Source: Smittia aterrima
Lineage: Eukaryota > Arthropoda > Insecta > Diptera > Chironomidae
Direction: 5' to 3'
DNA: 64,000 nt
Assembly: GCA_033063855.1 (NCBI GenBank)
Contig: CP093831.1
Location: 23,870,001-23,934,000 of the forward strand
The notes beneath the pieces were generated by a model. The model worked only from the letters and a program-made list of their open reading frames with translations. It searched no databases and was not told where the DNA came from. Shown in pieces: positions 1-9,536 of the stretch (positions are counted from its first letter, which is position 1; each line of letters begins with the position of its first letter). Made by a program: the position numbers and the translations under genes.

Positions 1-683
1 TTCAACGCGATGATTTTTGATCTTTTCATTGGGCTCTCGCATTTGGAAGCAACTTCTTTAGTAAACAAGTTAAAGTTTAGAATGTCTTCCGGATAATTTT
101 TATTAATGCAAGCGTTGCCTCGGAATTCAGCTTTAATCAATGATGATGGCAGATCAGTGTCGATGAAGATCAGTTGTTTATTTGTTAACACTTTTAATGT
201 TTCTATTTTCCTATTTGTCACGAGCAAATCAGCTGGCAAGGAAACGAGTTTGTTATCGGTAAGCCAAAGAACCTTTAATTCGATTAAATCAATGAAAAGA
301 TCTTCAGGGAGCGTCGTCAGTGAAGTGAACCTTATTGCCACTGACGACACTTTATTGCAATTTGTAAAGACTTCTCGATTGATTTTGTTAACTGTTCTAC
401 TGCCAATCCACGTTTGTTCTAAATTTTTAAAGAAATTGCAAACTTTCGTTGGAACAATTTCAGTTGCAGCCGTGTGTTGTATCCAGAAAACTTTGACTTC
501 ATCGTTTGTTTTGACTTGAGCTGAGTAATTTCCAGAAACTGAAGTGACTGCCATGTCGTTTTCAAGGACTGTGAGAGTTTCTATTCTGCATTCTTTAACT
601 GAACTAAATACACAATTAAGTCGAAAACTGTTTACGGATCCGCAAAGGAAATAAATGACAAGAAAATGTTTGAAGAGCTCCAT
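1..683 (-). CDS. Secreted LRR/coiled-coil protein, copy 1 (3' part beyond window)
   Basis: The start codon is at 683 and the frame stays open to the window edge, so only about the N-terminal 227 residues are visible. It is almost base-for-base identical to the copy starting at 2910, shifted by exactly 2227 bp. The visible part has a hydrophobic signal peptide beginning MELFKHFL, a Cys-flanked N-cap and three or four leucine-rich repeats (for example SLTTLPEDLF and NKLVSLPADLF) closed by a Cys-containing cap. The coiled-coil tail lies outside the window. Function is unknown. Secreted LRR plus coiled-coil proteins of mosquitoes (LRIM/APL1) act in humoral immunity, but that link is only architectural analogy here. 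Confidence 0.85.
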   Translation of the reverse strand, partial: MELFKHFLVIYFLCGSVNSFRLNCVFSSVKECRIETLTVLENDMAVTSVSGNYSAQVKTNDEVKVFWIQHTAATEIVPTKVCNFFKNLEQTWIGSRTVNKINREVFTNCNKVSSVAIRFTSLTTLPEDLFIDLIELKVLWLTDNKLVSLPADLLVTNRKIETLKVLTNKQLIFIDTDLPSSLIKAEFRGNACINKNYPEDILNFNLFTKEVASKCESPMKRSKIIAL

Positions 684-1229
684 GTTCTCTGATTAATGTC
701 TCAGACTAAACTGAAGCTGTGACTACGAATCACATGAATTTAAATCTCAAATTTCTTATCTCATACTTTCGGGTTTGTCGTCGCCAATTTAAACCGCGAT
801 GGGATATTCCAATGATGAAAAGCTTTTTACGTTTTGCTTGGGCAAAACCCATTTCGTTTATCGATAACAAGACCGAAAGAGCACGAATTCTAGATTACTC
901 GGCTGTTCGGCTCTTTGCATACGATTAAAGAAATAGCCGAAGCTCCTTTGTAGTCAAATTTATTTCTGAAGAGTCGATAAGTCGAGACAACGCCTTTAAC
1001 AACAGACGACTTGTATTTTGATCGGGTTGACTTTGAATTATTGTATGGCACGACTCTTAGTTTCTAGATTGCGAGACATAACAAATAAAAAAATTCAGAA
1101 GACCGGTCACAGGCGACCTGGTAGAAGGATTTTTTCGATTTTCGCTTTTCCACAAGCTATATTTCTATAAACTTGTGGCTTAACCGAATATTTCGTAACA
1201 CGGTGGCTTGACTGGTTATTTCAAAACAA

Positions 1230-1376
1230 AAAACATTGATAAAACATTCGAAAACATTGATGAAACATTCGAAAACATTGATGAAACATTCGAAAACATT
1301 GATGAAACATTCGAAAACATTGATGAAACATTCGAAAACATTGGTGAAACATTCGAAAACATTGGTGAAACATTCG
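1230..1376. repeat. 21-bp minisatellite, 7 units
   Basis: Seven head-to-tail copies of a 21-bp unit (consensus AAAACATTGATGAAACATTC plus G) with single-base variants: the first unit has ATAAA and the last two have GGTG. Because 21 is a multiple of three, several frames stay open on both strands and give repetitive fake ORFs. Confidence 0.95.
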
Positions 1377-1518
1377 AAAACATTCAACTTCCGGTCGAAT
1401 TTTGGGCACTTCCGGTCAAATTTTGGGCACTTCCGGTCGACTTTGCGGCCACTTTCGGAGCTCTCCCGGTCGTCTACTATTCATTTCTGCCATAAATTTG
1501 CCATAAATTTTTGCTAAC

Positions 1519-1558
1519 AGACGGACGGACGGACAGACGGACAGACAGACAGACGGAC
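1519..1558. repeat. GACG/GACA microsatellite
   Basis: About ten units of GAC followed by G or A (GTCY on the other strand). It directly precedes the hairpin end of the surrounding mobile element and differs in unit order from its duplicate at 3746-3785. Confidence 0.9.
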
Positions 1559-1686
1559 AAAGTGGCCACAATAAGGTTTTTTCTATTCGAAAAAATCCTT
1601 AAAAAAATTAATTCGATTTTATTTATTTATTAGATTACATCATTTAAGTTCTAATTGGTAATGAACGCTCGGGATTCTAAGCTGAT

Positions 1687-2910
1687 TCAAACGGATTTTG
1701 TTAGATTGGTGAACGTTTTTAACAAATTCTCGTAATTTAATCTCAAAGTTTTGTTCTCGTCCAGAACTTTTAATAATTCAGCACTTCTGTCCATTTCGCA
1801 TGCGCTGATATCAGTTGCAAGTTCAGCGTTCACGTTTTTCAGGGTTTCGATAGTCGACATTAGTTGAGTTATGTTTGTCGCCAAAGAAAAATTCTCAATT
1901 TCAAGTTTCTTTTTCAGTAATAAATTTTCCTCGTTTAATTCGTTGAATGTTGAGAGATTTCCTTGTAAAAGTTTGTTATTCTGGTTACAGTTGTCAAGCT
2001 GCTCTTCAAGTTTGCTGATGTTTGATTTTACAATAAAGTTTTCTTGAGTTACTTTCGTAAGCTCTTGACTGCTATTCTGCTTAAAAGCTTCGTTTTCTAT
2101 TTTCAGACTTTCGATGGTTGACCATAGTTGCGTTATGGTTTTTACCAAAGCGACTTTCTCGTTTTCCAAAGTTTCCTTTTTCTCTTTTAATTCCACAATT
2201 ATCTCTTCCTTCTCTGACAAAGTTTTGTTCAACGCGATGATTTTTGATCTTTTTATTGGGCTCTCGCATTTGGATGCCACTTCTTTAGTAAACAAGTTAA
2301 AGTTTAGAATGTCTTCCGGATAATTTTTATCGATGCAAGCGTTGCCTCGGAATTCAGCTTTAATCAATGATGATGGCAGATCAGTGTCGATGAAGATCAG
2401 TTGTTTATTTGTTAACACTTTTAATGTTTCTATTTTCCTATTTGTCACGAACAAATCAGCTGGCAAGGAAACGAGTTTGTTATCGGTAAGCCAAAGAACC
2501 TTTAATTCGATTAAATCCATGAAGAGATCTTCAGGGAGCGTCGTCAGTGAAGTGAACCTTATTGCCACTGACGACACTTTATTGCAATTTGTAAAGACTT
2601 GTCGATTGATTTCGTTAACTGTTCCACTGCCAATCCACGTTTGTTCTAAATTTTTAAAGAAATTGCAAACTTTCGTTGGAACAATTTCAGTTGCAGCCGT
2701 GTGTTGTATCCAGAAAACTTTGACTTCATCGTTTGTTTTGACTTGAGCTGAGTAATTTCCAGAAACTGAAGTGACTGCCATGTCGTTTTCAGGGACTGTG
2801 AGAGTTTCTATTCTGCATTCTTTAACTGAACTAAATACACAATTAAGTCGAAAACTGTTTACGGATCCGCAAAGGAAATAAATGACAAGAAAATGTTTGA
2901 AGAGCTCCAT
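1687..2910 (-). CDS. Secreted LRR/coiled-coil protein, copy 2
   Basis: Single exon, 407 aa. Residues 1-19 are a signal peptide (MELFKHFLVIYFLCGSVNS). A Cys-rich N-cap follows, then a short LRR run at about residues 85-200 (SLTTLPEDLF, NKLVSLPADLF) closed by a cap with GNACIDKNYPEDI and SKCESP. From about 220 to the end is a long predicted coiled coil rich in E, K, N and L with many N-x-S/T sites. Inside the coil two related blocks repeat (ITQLWSTIESLK and ITQLMSTIETLK, each followed by S-x-EL-x-KV). No transmembrane segment or GPI signal is seen, so secretion is inferred. Ligand and function are unknown; immune recognition is a guess from architecture. It is one of four tandem minus-strand copies. 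Confidence 0.88.
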   Translation of the reverse strand: MELFKHFLVIYFLCGSVNSFRLNCVFSSVKECRIETLTVPENDMAVTSVSGNYSAQVKTNDEVKVFWIQHTAATEIVPTKVCNFFKNLEQTWIGSGTVNEINRQVFTNCNKVSSVAIRFTSLTTLPEDLFMDLIELKVLWLTDNKLVSLPADLFVTNRKIETLKVLTNKQLIFIDTDLPSSLIKAEFRGNACIDKNYPEDILNFNLFTKEVASKCESPIKRSKIIALNKTLSEKEEIIVELKEKKETLENEKVALVKTITQLWSTIESLKIENEAFKQNSSQELTKVTQENFIVKSNISKLEEQLDNCNQNNKLLQGNLSTFNELNEENLLLKKKLEIENFSLATNITQLMSTIETLKNVNAELATDISACEMDRSAELLKVLDENKTLRLNYENLLKTFTNLTKSV

Positions 2911-3277
2911 GTTCTCTGATTAATGTCTCAGACTAAACTGAAGCTGTGACTACGAATCACATGAATTTAAATCTCAAATTTCTTATCTCATACTTTCGGG
3001 TTTGTCGTCGCCAATTTAAACCGCGATGGGATATTCCAATGATGAAAAGCTTTTTACGTTTTGCTTGGGCAAAACCCATTTCGTTTATCGATAACAAGAC
3101 CGAAAGAGCACGAATTCTAGATTACTCGGCTGTTCGGCTCTTTGCATACGATTAAAGAAATAGCCGAAGCTCCTTTGTAGTCAAATTTATTTCTGAAGAG
3201 TCGATAAGTCGAGACAACGCCTTTAACAACAGACGACTTGTATTTTGATCGGGTTGACTTTGAATTATTGTATGGCA

Positions 3278-3843
3278 CGACTCTTAGTTTCTAGATTGCA
3301 AGACATAACAAATAAAAAAATTCAGAAGACCGGTCACAGGCGACCTGGTAGAAGGATTTTTTCGATTTTCGCTTTTCCACAAGCTATATTTCTATAAACT
3401 TGTGGCTTATCCGAATATTTTGTAACATGGTGGCTTGACTGGTTATTTCAAAACAAAAAACATTGATAAAACATTCGAAAACATTGATAAAACATTCGAA
3501 AACATTGATGAAACATTCGAAAACATTGATGAAACATTCGAAAACATTGATGAAACATTCGAAAACATTCATGAAACATTCGAAAACACTCAAAAAACAT
3601 TCGAAAACATTCAACTTCCGGTCAAATTTTGGGCACTTCCGGTCAAATTTTGGGCACTTCCGGTCGACTTTGCGGCCACTTTCGGAGCTCTCCCGGTCGT
3701 CTACTATTCATTTCTGCCATAAATTTGCCATAAATTTTTGCTAACAGACGGACAGACAGACAGACGGACAGACGGACAGACGGACAAAGTGGCCACAATA
3801 AGGTTTTTTCTATTCGAAAAAATCCTTAAAAAAATTAATTCGA
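3278..3843. mobile_element. Helentron/DINE-like element, copy B
   Basis: Second copy of the element at 1051-1616, carried by the segmental duplication rather than inserted independently: both flanks are duplicated too. It contains the inverted AAGGATTTTTTCGA pair (3352-3365 and 3814-3827), seven 21-bp units at 3457-3603, the GAC(A/G) tract at 3746-3785 and the hairpin at 3800-3827. Its minisatellite differs from copy A in the last units (CATG, CTCAAA). The remaining spacer, 2911-3277 and 3844-3913, is LRR upstream and downstream flank with no gene. Confidence 0.6.
3457..3603. repeat. 21-bp minisatellite, duplicate
   Basis: Seven 21-bp units homologous to 1230-1376, with different unit variants, so the array has diverged since the 2227-bp duplication without changing length. 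Confidence 0.93.
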
Positions 3844-3913
3844 TTTTATTTATTTATTAGATTACATCATTTAAGTTCTAATTGGTAATGAACGCTCGGG
3901 ATTCTAAGCTGAT

Positions 3914-5074
3914 TCAAACTGATTGCGTTAGATTGGTTATTGTTTTTAACAAATTCTCGTAATTTAATCTCAAAGTTTTGTTCTCGTCCAGAACTTTTAA
4001 TAACTCAGCACTTCTCTCCATTTCGCATGCGCTGTTATCAGTTGCAAGTTCTGCGTTCACGTTTTTCAGGGTTTCGATAGTCGACATTAGTTGAGTTATG
4101 TTTGTCGCCATAGACAAATTCTCAATTTCGAGTTTCTTGTTCAGTAATAGACTTTTCTCATTAAATTCGTTGAATGTTGAGAGATTTCCTTGCAAAACTT
4201 TGTTATTCTGATTACAGTTGTCAAGCTGCTCTTCAAGTTTTATGTTATTCGATTTTAAAACAAGGTTTTCTTTAATTACTCTCTCCAATTCTTGACTGCT
4301 GTTCGTATTGGTTCCTTCGATCTCAATTTTCAGATTTTCAATTGTTGTCATCAGTTGCGTTATATTTGTAACCAAAGCGGCATTCTCGTGTCTCAACGTC
4401 TTCTTAATCTGTTTCATTGGACTCTCGCATTTGGTAGCAACTTCTTTAGTGAACAAGTTAAAGTTTGTGATGTCATCCGGAAAATTCTTATTGATGCAAG
4501 AGTTGCCGCGGAATTCAACTTTAGTTAGTGTTGTTGGCAAATCAGTGTCGATGAAGATTAGTTGCTTATGATTTATCACTGTTAATGTTTCTATTTTTAA
4601 ATTGCCAATTAAATCAGCTGGAAAAGCAACGAGTTTGTTTGAACCTAGAGAAAGGCTCTTTAATTCGATTAAATCAATGAAAAGATCTTCAGGAACCGTC
4701 GTCAGAGAAGTGTGACTGATCGCCACATGCCAAACTTTCTTGCAGTTGATAAACACTTCGCGATTGATTTTATTAACTGAGCTACCGGCAACCCAAAAGT
4801 GTTCTAAATTGTTGAAGAAATTACAAACTTTCGTTGGAGCACGTTCAGTTGCAGCTTTTATTTTTATCCAGAAAACTTTGACTTCATCGTTCGTTTTGAC
4901 TTGAGCTGAGTAATTTCCAGAAACTGAAGTGACTGCCATGTCGTTTTCAAGGACTGTAAGAATTTCTATTCTGCATTCTTTAACTGAACTTACAGCAAAA
5001 ACACAATCGAGTCGAAAGCTCTCGACGTATTCGCTGAGAACAAAAATGATCAGAAAATATTTAAACAGCTCCAT
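3914..5074 (-). CDS. Secreted LRR/coiled-coil protein, copy 3
   Basis: Single exon, 386 aa. Signal peptide MELFKYFLIIFVLSEYVES, then an N-cap starting RLDCVFAVSSVKEC. LRR segment with SLTTVPEDLF and NKLVAFPADLI, Cys cap (GNSCINKNFPDDI), then a coiled coil from about 215 to the end. It is about 21 residues shorter than copy 2 because the start of the coil (the EKEEIIVELKEKKETLENEK segment) is missing. The last 75 residues are nearly identical to copy 2, while the middle is more diverged, which suggests gene conversion or constraint at the C-terminus. No intron or frameshift. Function unknown. Confidence 0.87.
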   Translation of the reverse strand: MELFKYFLIIFVLSEYVESFRLDCVFAVSSVKECRIEILTVLENDMAVTSVSGNYSAQVKTNDEVKVFWIKIKAATERAPTKVCNFFNNLEHFWVAGSSVNKINREVFINCKKVWHVAISHTSLTTVPEDLFIDLIELKSLSLGSNKLVAFPADLIGNLKIETLTVINHKQLIFIDTDLPTTLTKVEFRGNSCINKNFPDDITNFNLFTKEVATKCESPMKQIKKTLRHENAALVTNITQLMTTIENLKIEIEGTNTNSSQELERVIKENLVLKSNNIKLEEQLDNCNQNNKVLQGNLSTFNEFNEKSLLLNKKLEIENLSMATNITQLMSTIETLKNVNAELATDNSACEMERSAELLKVLDENKTLRLNYENLLKTITNLTQSV

Positions 5075-5479
5075 GTTCTCTGATTAATGTCTCAGACTAA
5101 ACTGAAGCTGCGACTGCGAAGCTTATTAATTTTAATCTCGAATTTCTTATCGATATTCCAATGATGAAATGCTATTTTTGTATGGTTTGGGCAAAACCCA
5201 TTTTGTTTATAATTTTTGATAACAAGACCGAAAGTACACGAATCCAAGATTCCTCGGCTGTTCGGTTCTTCGCATACAAATAAATAAATAGCCGAAGTTT
5301 CTTTATAGTCAAATTTATTTCTGATGAGTCGATAAGTCGAAACGACACCTTCTTCAACAGACGACATGTATTTCGATCGGGTTGACTTTGAATTACATAT
5401 TGTACGATTTTATTTTATTATTAGATTTCGTTATTTAAGGTCTAATTGTTGCGTTACATGCTCGGGACTGTTAGCCGAT
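5075..5479. other. Spacer between LRR copies 3 and 4 (empty site)
   Basis: Shares the 5' flank of the other copies (GTCTCAGACTAAACTGAAG just upstream of the gene) and their 3' flank, but lacks the mobile element, so it serves as the pre-insertion allele for defining the element's ends. No gene seen. Confidence 0.75.
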
Positions 5480-6706
5480 TCAAACGGATTTCGGGAGATT
5501 GGTCAACATTTTTAACAAATTCTCGTAATTTAATCTCAAAGTTTTGTTCTCGTCCAGAACTTTTAATAGCTCAGCACTTCTCTCCATTTCGCAAGCGCTG
5601 TTATCAGTTGCAAGTTCTTCGTTCACGTTTTTCAGGGTCTCGATCGTCGACATTAATTGAGTTATGTTTGTCGCCAAAGACAAATTCTCAATTTCAAGTT
5701 TCTTTTTCAGTAATAAATTTTCCTCGTTGTTCTCGTTGCCTGTTGAGAGATTTCCTTGCAAAACTTTGTTACAGTTGTCAAGCTGCTTTTCAAGATGGCT
5801 GACGCTTGTCTCTTTCTCTGTCAAAGTGTTTATCAAATTTGTGATACTCGATTTTAAAATATTGTCCCCCTCAATTATTTTCTCCAATTTGAGACTATTG
5901 TTCATATTAATGCCTTCGATCTCAATGTTAAGTTTTTGGTTAGTAATTTTCAGACTTTCAATAGTTGACATCAGCTGTGCGATATTTTTGACCAAAGCGA
6001 CATTCTCGCTTTCTAATGTTTTCTTTTTCCGTTTCAGTGAACTCTCGCAATTTGAAGCAATTTTATTAATGAACTCGTTGAAGTTTGCGATGTCACCGGG
6101 ATAATTTTTATCGATGCAACCGTTGCCTCGAAATTCAGCGCTAGTTATTGTTGAAGGCAGATCAGTGTCAATGAACATCAGTTTATTATTTGCCGTCACT
6201 CTTAATTGTTCTATTTTCCTATTTGTCACGAACAAATCAGCCGGCAAGGAAACGAGTTTGTTATCGGTAATCCAAAGAACCTTTAATTCGGTTAAATCCA
6301 TAAAAAGATCTTCAGGGAGCGTCGTCAGTGAAGTGAATCTGATTGACACTTGCCACACTTTTTTGCAATTTGTGAAGACTTCTCGATTAACTTCTTTAAC
6401 TGAGCTACTGGCAATCCAAAAGTGTTCTAAATTTTGGAAGAAATTACAAACTTTCGTTGGAGCACGTTCAGTTGCAGGTTTGAGTTCCATAGAGAAAACC
6501 AGGACGTCATCGTTTGATTTGATCTGAGCTGTGTAAGTTCCAGATATTGAAGTGACTGCGATGTCGTTTTCAGGGACTGTCAGAACTTCTATTCTACACG
6601 CATTTTTCTGCATAATTGTATGATAATAAAAAATACAATCCAATCGAATACTTTGGGCGGATCCGCAAATGTAAAAGATGATCAGAAAATATTTGAAGAG
6701 CTCCAT
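5480..6706 (-). CDS. Secreted LRR/coiled-coil protein, copy 4
   Basis: Single exon, 408 aa. Signal peptide MELFKYFLIIFYICGSAQS, N-cap with a different Cys environment (CIFYYHTIMQKNACR). LRRs include SLTTLPEDLF and NKLVSLPADLF, and the cap has GNGCIDKNYPGDI and SNCESS. The coiled coil runs from about 215 with two ITQLMST/IAQLMST blocks plus an insertion around INMNNSLKLEKIIEGDN that copies 2 and 3 lack. It is the most diverged member and the 5'-most of the array. The upstream flank to about 6960 still resembles that of the other copies. Function unknown. Confidence 0.87.
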   Translation of the reverse strand: MELFKYFLIIFYICGSAQSIRLDCIFYYHTIMQKNACRIEVLTVPENDIAVTSISGTYTAQIKSNDDVLVFSMELKPATERAPTKVCNFFQNLEHFWIASSSVKEVNREVFTNCKKVWQVSIRFTSLTTLPEDLFMDLTELKVLWITDNKLVSLPADLFVTNRKIEQLRVTANNKLMFIDTDLPSTITSAEFRGNGCIDKNYPGDIANFNEFINKIASNCESSLKRKKKTLESENVALVKNIAQLMSTIESLKITNQKLNIEIEGINMNNSLKLEKIIEGDNILKSSITNLINTLTEKETSVSHLEKQLDNCNKVLQGNLSTGNENNEENLLLKKKLEIENLSLATNITQLMSTIETLKNVNEELATDNSACEMERSAELLKVLDENKTLRLNYENLLKMLTNLPKSV

Positions 6707-9528
6707 GTTCTTTAATTAAAGTCTCAGACTAAACTGAAGCTGCGACTACGAATCACATGAATTTAAATCTCAAATTTCTTATCTCATACTTTCGTGATTG
6801 TCTTCGTCAATTTAAACCGCGATGGGATAACCCAATGATGAAATGCTATTTTTGTTTTGCTTGGGCAAAAACAATTTCGTTTATAATTTTTGATAAGACC
6901 GACTCTTTGCATAGTCAAATTTATTTCTGATGAGTCGATAAGTCGATTATATTCGTTCTCATTTTGATAACAACTTTGTTTTTCTGGCGACGAAATGCTT
7001 CGCGAAATTTAAATCAGCAAACATTGAATGATGTTAACATGAGAAATTTGATTGAATGTGAATAAAACTTTTAGTTTCATCAGCTTCGTTATTACATTTC
7101 TATCAAACAGCATTGTTCATTAAATAACACTGCGAAAGACGAAAGAGACTTAAATGCATGAATCGGAATTTTTGATGAAAGTGACAACTACACTTCAAAA
7201 AGTTTATTTAATAAAAGCTCCGCTAAAAAATCAATTACGACGTTTTAAGAAAGATTCTGACAGAGATATGAAGAGAATAATCCAACTTGCTTGTCAAGAT
7301 ATATTTCGCTTTTTTAAATTAGGGAAAACTTCCGTTAATTTTAAATTCAAGTTAGTAAATAATTATACAAAATCAAAGCGCTTATGAACTTTTGATTCGG
7401 ATTCTTTCCGCTGAGCGCTAGTAGTTAAAGTTTTCATGAACACGTTGATTTTTTGAACAATTGAAAACGTTTCAGTCAGTCATCTCAGCTTGTGTAAAAT
7501 CTCTAATAAATCTCCTAAAAGTCATCTTTGTGGCGTCAAATAAAATAAAAACTCAAAACCAGTATCTGGATATTTAAAGAAAAGTGAAGAGAACATCGGA
7601 AGAGGATTTTCTAAGTGAAAACTTGTACAAATAAAAGTGGACACATTTTTCTTCGACGCTTTGTTAAAAAATTATTGAAAAGTAGCTGGTAAGTCACGAG
7701 AACTTGTGTAAAAGCATTTAAAAGTTTAGGTTACGGCTAAATCTGCAAAAATATTTCGTGAAAAATGCAAAGTTCATTGAAAACTAATTTTTTTTGCAAA
7801 ATTTTCAATCGCGGCGGATTTCATTGTTCGACTCTGAAAAGTTTCGCCCAGAACGCTAATTTTCCACCGAAATAATTTCAATACCGTTCAAGTACAGTTA
7901 GAAGAGTTCACTTAGAACTATATTAAACGCATGAGGTGAAGCATAATGAGGGTGCACGGAGTTTAAGCAAAGTCGCGTAAACGATATGTTGCGAGTAGAA
8001 GAAAAAAAAAGAAAAAAGCAAGCAAGCCGGTTTTTATTATGAGTCATCATTAATATTGAACGGAGAAGAAAGAAGTTTAAATCGCCCCGCTTTATTCCTT
8101 CACTTCTTTTTCTCACTCTCTCCCTCGCGATGTCTAGTTAACGACAATAATTATTTTTTTCGCGAAAAGTCTCCTCGCTGAGCTTAGTTGAATTCCATCG
8201 AATTTATTAGTTTCAATCAAATATGAATAAGCGGAAGTTACGAGGCAGTATCAAGTCATAAAGAATTCAAATCATGTCTATTTCGTTTAATTGCACACGA
8301 CATAAAGCTCCAGTCATGTTCTCTCGGTGTGTGTTTCTCTGTGACTTCCTTCGTCGTCTTTCGTCACACACATGAAGAGTCGTGTGAGAAGAGTCCACTC
8401 AAAATTATTAATGACTTATTGGAAAGGCTTATTTGTAACGCGCCTTTGTATGGGGTTGAATCATGATTAGACGAAGAATTTGAATAAACAACTCATGTCA
8501 GATTCTTCGACTTCTGTTTCCCTTTAAAAGAGTTTAAACAAATGAGTCAACTTCTATGAGAGTGAAGACGAAATTCGAGGAATGACTTTAATGCAAAATA
8601 AATAAATTAGAAAAGTATTTCTACATGTCAACAATATCTTTAAAGGCTTGCACAAAAATCACAGCAAACTTTTCGCTTTGTTTGACTCGAGCAACCAGCT
8701 GGAAAAGCGAAATCTGTCCATCACGTTGTTCTCGAGTTAATCATCATTCGAAGTCATTAAACCCTCAAGTTGTTCGCGAATTCAACGAGCAAGTGACCTA
8801 GAAATATTCTTTTTTTTGTAAGTTCACAAAAAGCAGAATCGATTCGTGACCGAAACGAAACAAATGTCGAGCAACTGGAGTTTAGCGTGAAAAGTGATTC
8901 ATGTGTTTTTTAGAGAGTGATGATCATGAATCATGAAATAAACGCGCAGTGAACCATTCCAAACTTTTATTTTAGTTGTTTTGTGGGAACTGAACAAAGA
9001 AGAATAATAATAATTTTGCAACTAGATCCTCTATCGCTTCTACGTTGCTTGTCTTCATGTAAATATTTGAATGCAAGTTTGCTGATAAAGAATATTTTCA
9101 GACGAGCTTCGCTCATGTACATTCTGGCAAAGTTCATTAACGACCAAATAAAGTGACACACACATCGAGTAACCCAAAAAAATAAAAAGGCTGATAGCAT
9201 TCCTAGAATCTTCTCTTCTCTACTCAAGCCGACAGTTGTTTCCGATTGGTGTTGCATCTAAAAATATACGAAATCGAGTCGCCCTACGTTAAAGAGTGCT
9301 AGTTGTGTGTATCGAAACGTCAATTGTCCGCTTTAATTGAATTTGATTAATTGAATAATTTTTCTTTTGGGAGACGTCGCTTCTATTGCTGTGAGTTAAA
9401 AAATCCTAACGAATTTCAGTTGATAAATGCGGCACTTCAAACTAACAAAAGAGTTCTTTTCTCCTCGATCTTAATTGCATTACAATCGTTTCATTTCTGA
9501 GAATTGTTTTGTTCTCTTATTCATGTAG
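6707..9528. other. Intergenic and probable 5' intron or UTR of the Akap200-like gene
   Basis: 6707-6960 is the degenerate upstream flank of LRR copy 4. From 6960 to 9528 no convincing coding exon is seen. An acceptor (TTCATGTAG) at 9520-9528 shows that the first coding exon of the Akap200-like gene is preceded by an intron, so an untranslated first exon probably lies in this stretch. Short open frames at 7154-7387 (+) and 8967-9257 (-) have no recognisable similarity. Confidence 0.6.
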
Positions 9529-9536
9529 ATAACAAG

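Larger units (their letters stand above)
1051..1616. mobile_element. Non-autonomous element with minisatellite core and 3' hairpin (Helentron/DINE-like), copy A
   Basis: The limits come from comparison with the spacer between LRR copies 3 and 4, which lacks the insert (5390-5430): the shared flanks are interrupted near 1051 and resume near 1616. Inside, AAGGATTTTTTCGA at 1125-1138 is inverted at 1587-1600. A 21-bp minisatellite lies at 1230-1376, a second 21-bp repeat with the core CACTTCCGGTC follows, and a GAC(A/G) tract lies at 1519-1558. A hairpin (AAGGTTTTTTC, 5-nt loop, GAAAAAATCCTT) lies at 1573-1600. Subterminal inverted repeats, tandem-repeat core, GTCY-type microsatellite and 3' stem-loop are the layout known for DINE-1/Helentron-associated elements. 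The class assignment is inference. No coding capacity. Confidence 0.6.
684..1686. other. Intergenic spacer between LRR copies 1 and 2
   Basis: It holds the upstream region of copy 1 (684-1050), which is shared with the other copies (for example a conserved GTCTCAGACTAAACTGAAG stretch just before the gene), then the mobile element at about 1051-1616, then 70 bp of 3' flank of copy 2. Open frames here run through the 21-bp tandem repeat and are not genes. Confidence 0.8.
1..1690. repeat. 2227-bp tandem duplication, copy A
   Basis: Bases 1-1690 match 2228-3917 with only scattered substitutions, including coding sequence, gene upstream region, mobile element, minisatellite and the start of the 3' flank. 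Identity falls sharply inside the next gene body, so the near-identical block is younger than the rest of the array. The left limit is not visible because the window begins inside the copy. Confidence 0.92.
2228..3917. repeat. 2227-bp tandem duplication, copy B
   Basis: Matches 1-1690 at an offset of exactly 2227 bp, spanning the N-terminal half of LRR copy 2, its upstream region and the whole mobile element. The few differences cluster in the minisatellite and microsatellite, as expected of fast-evolving tracts. Confidence 0.92.

Noticed and set aside
106..519. Plus-strand ORF of 137 codons repeated at 2333-2746 and 6114-6527
   Set aside because: Antisense shadow of the LRR coding sequence; its conservation follows from the minus-strand genes.
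1157..1517. Several overlapping repetitive ORFs on both strands (MNVFECF... and MIKHSKTL... types), also at 3384-3744
   Set aside because: They are products of a 21-bp minisatellite whose unit is a multiple of three; they vary between copies and have no promoter or homology.
7154..7387. 77-codon plus-strand ORF
   Set aside because: No recognisable domain, no splice or promoter support; in the probable 5' region of the Akap200-like gene.
8967..9257. 96-codon minus-strand ORF with hydrophobic stretches
   Set aside because: No family features and no promoter or poly(A) context; length is within chance for this base composition.
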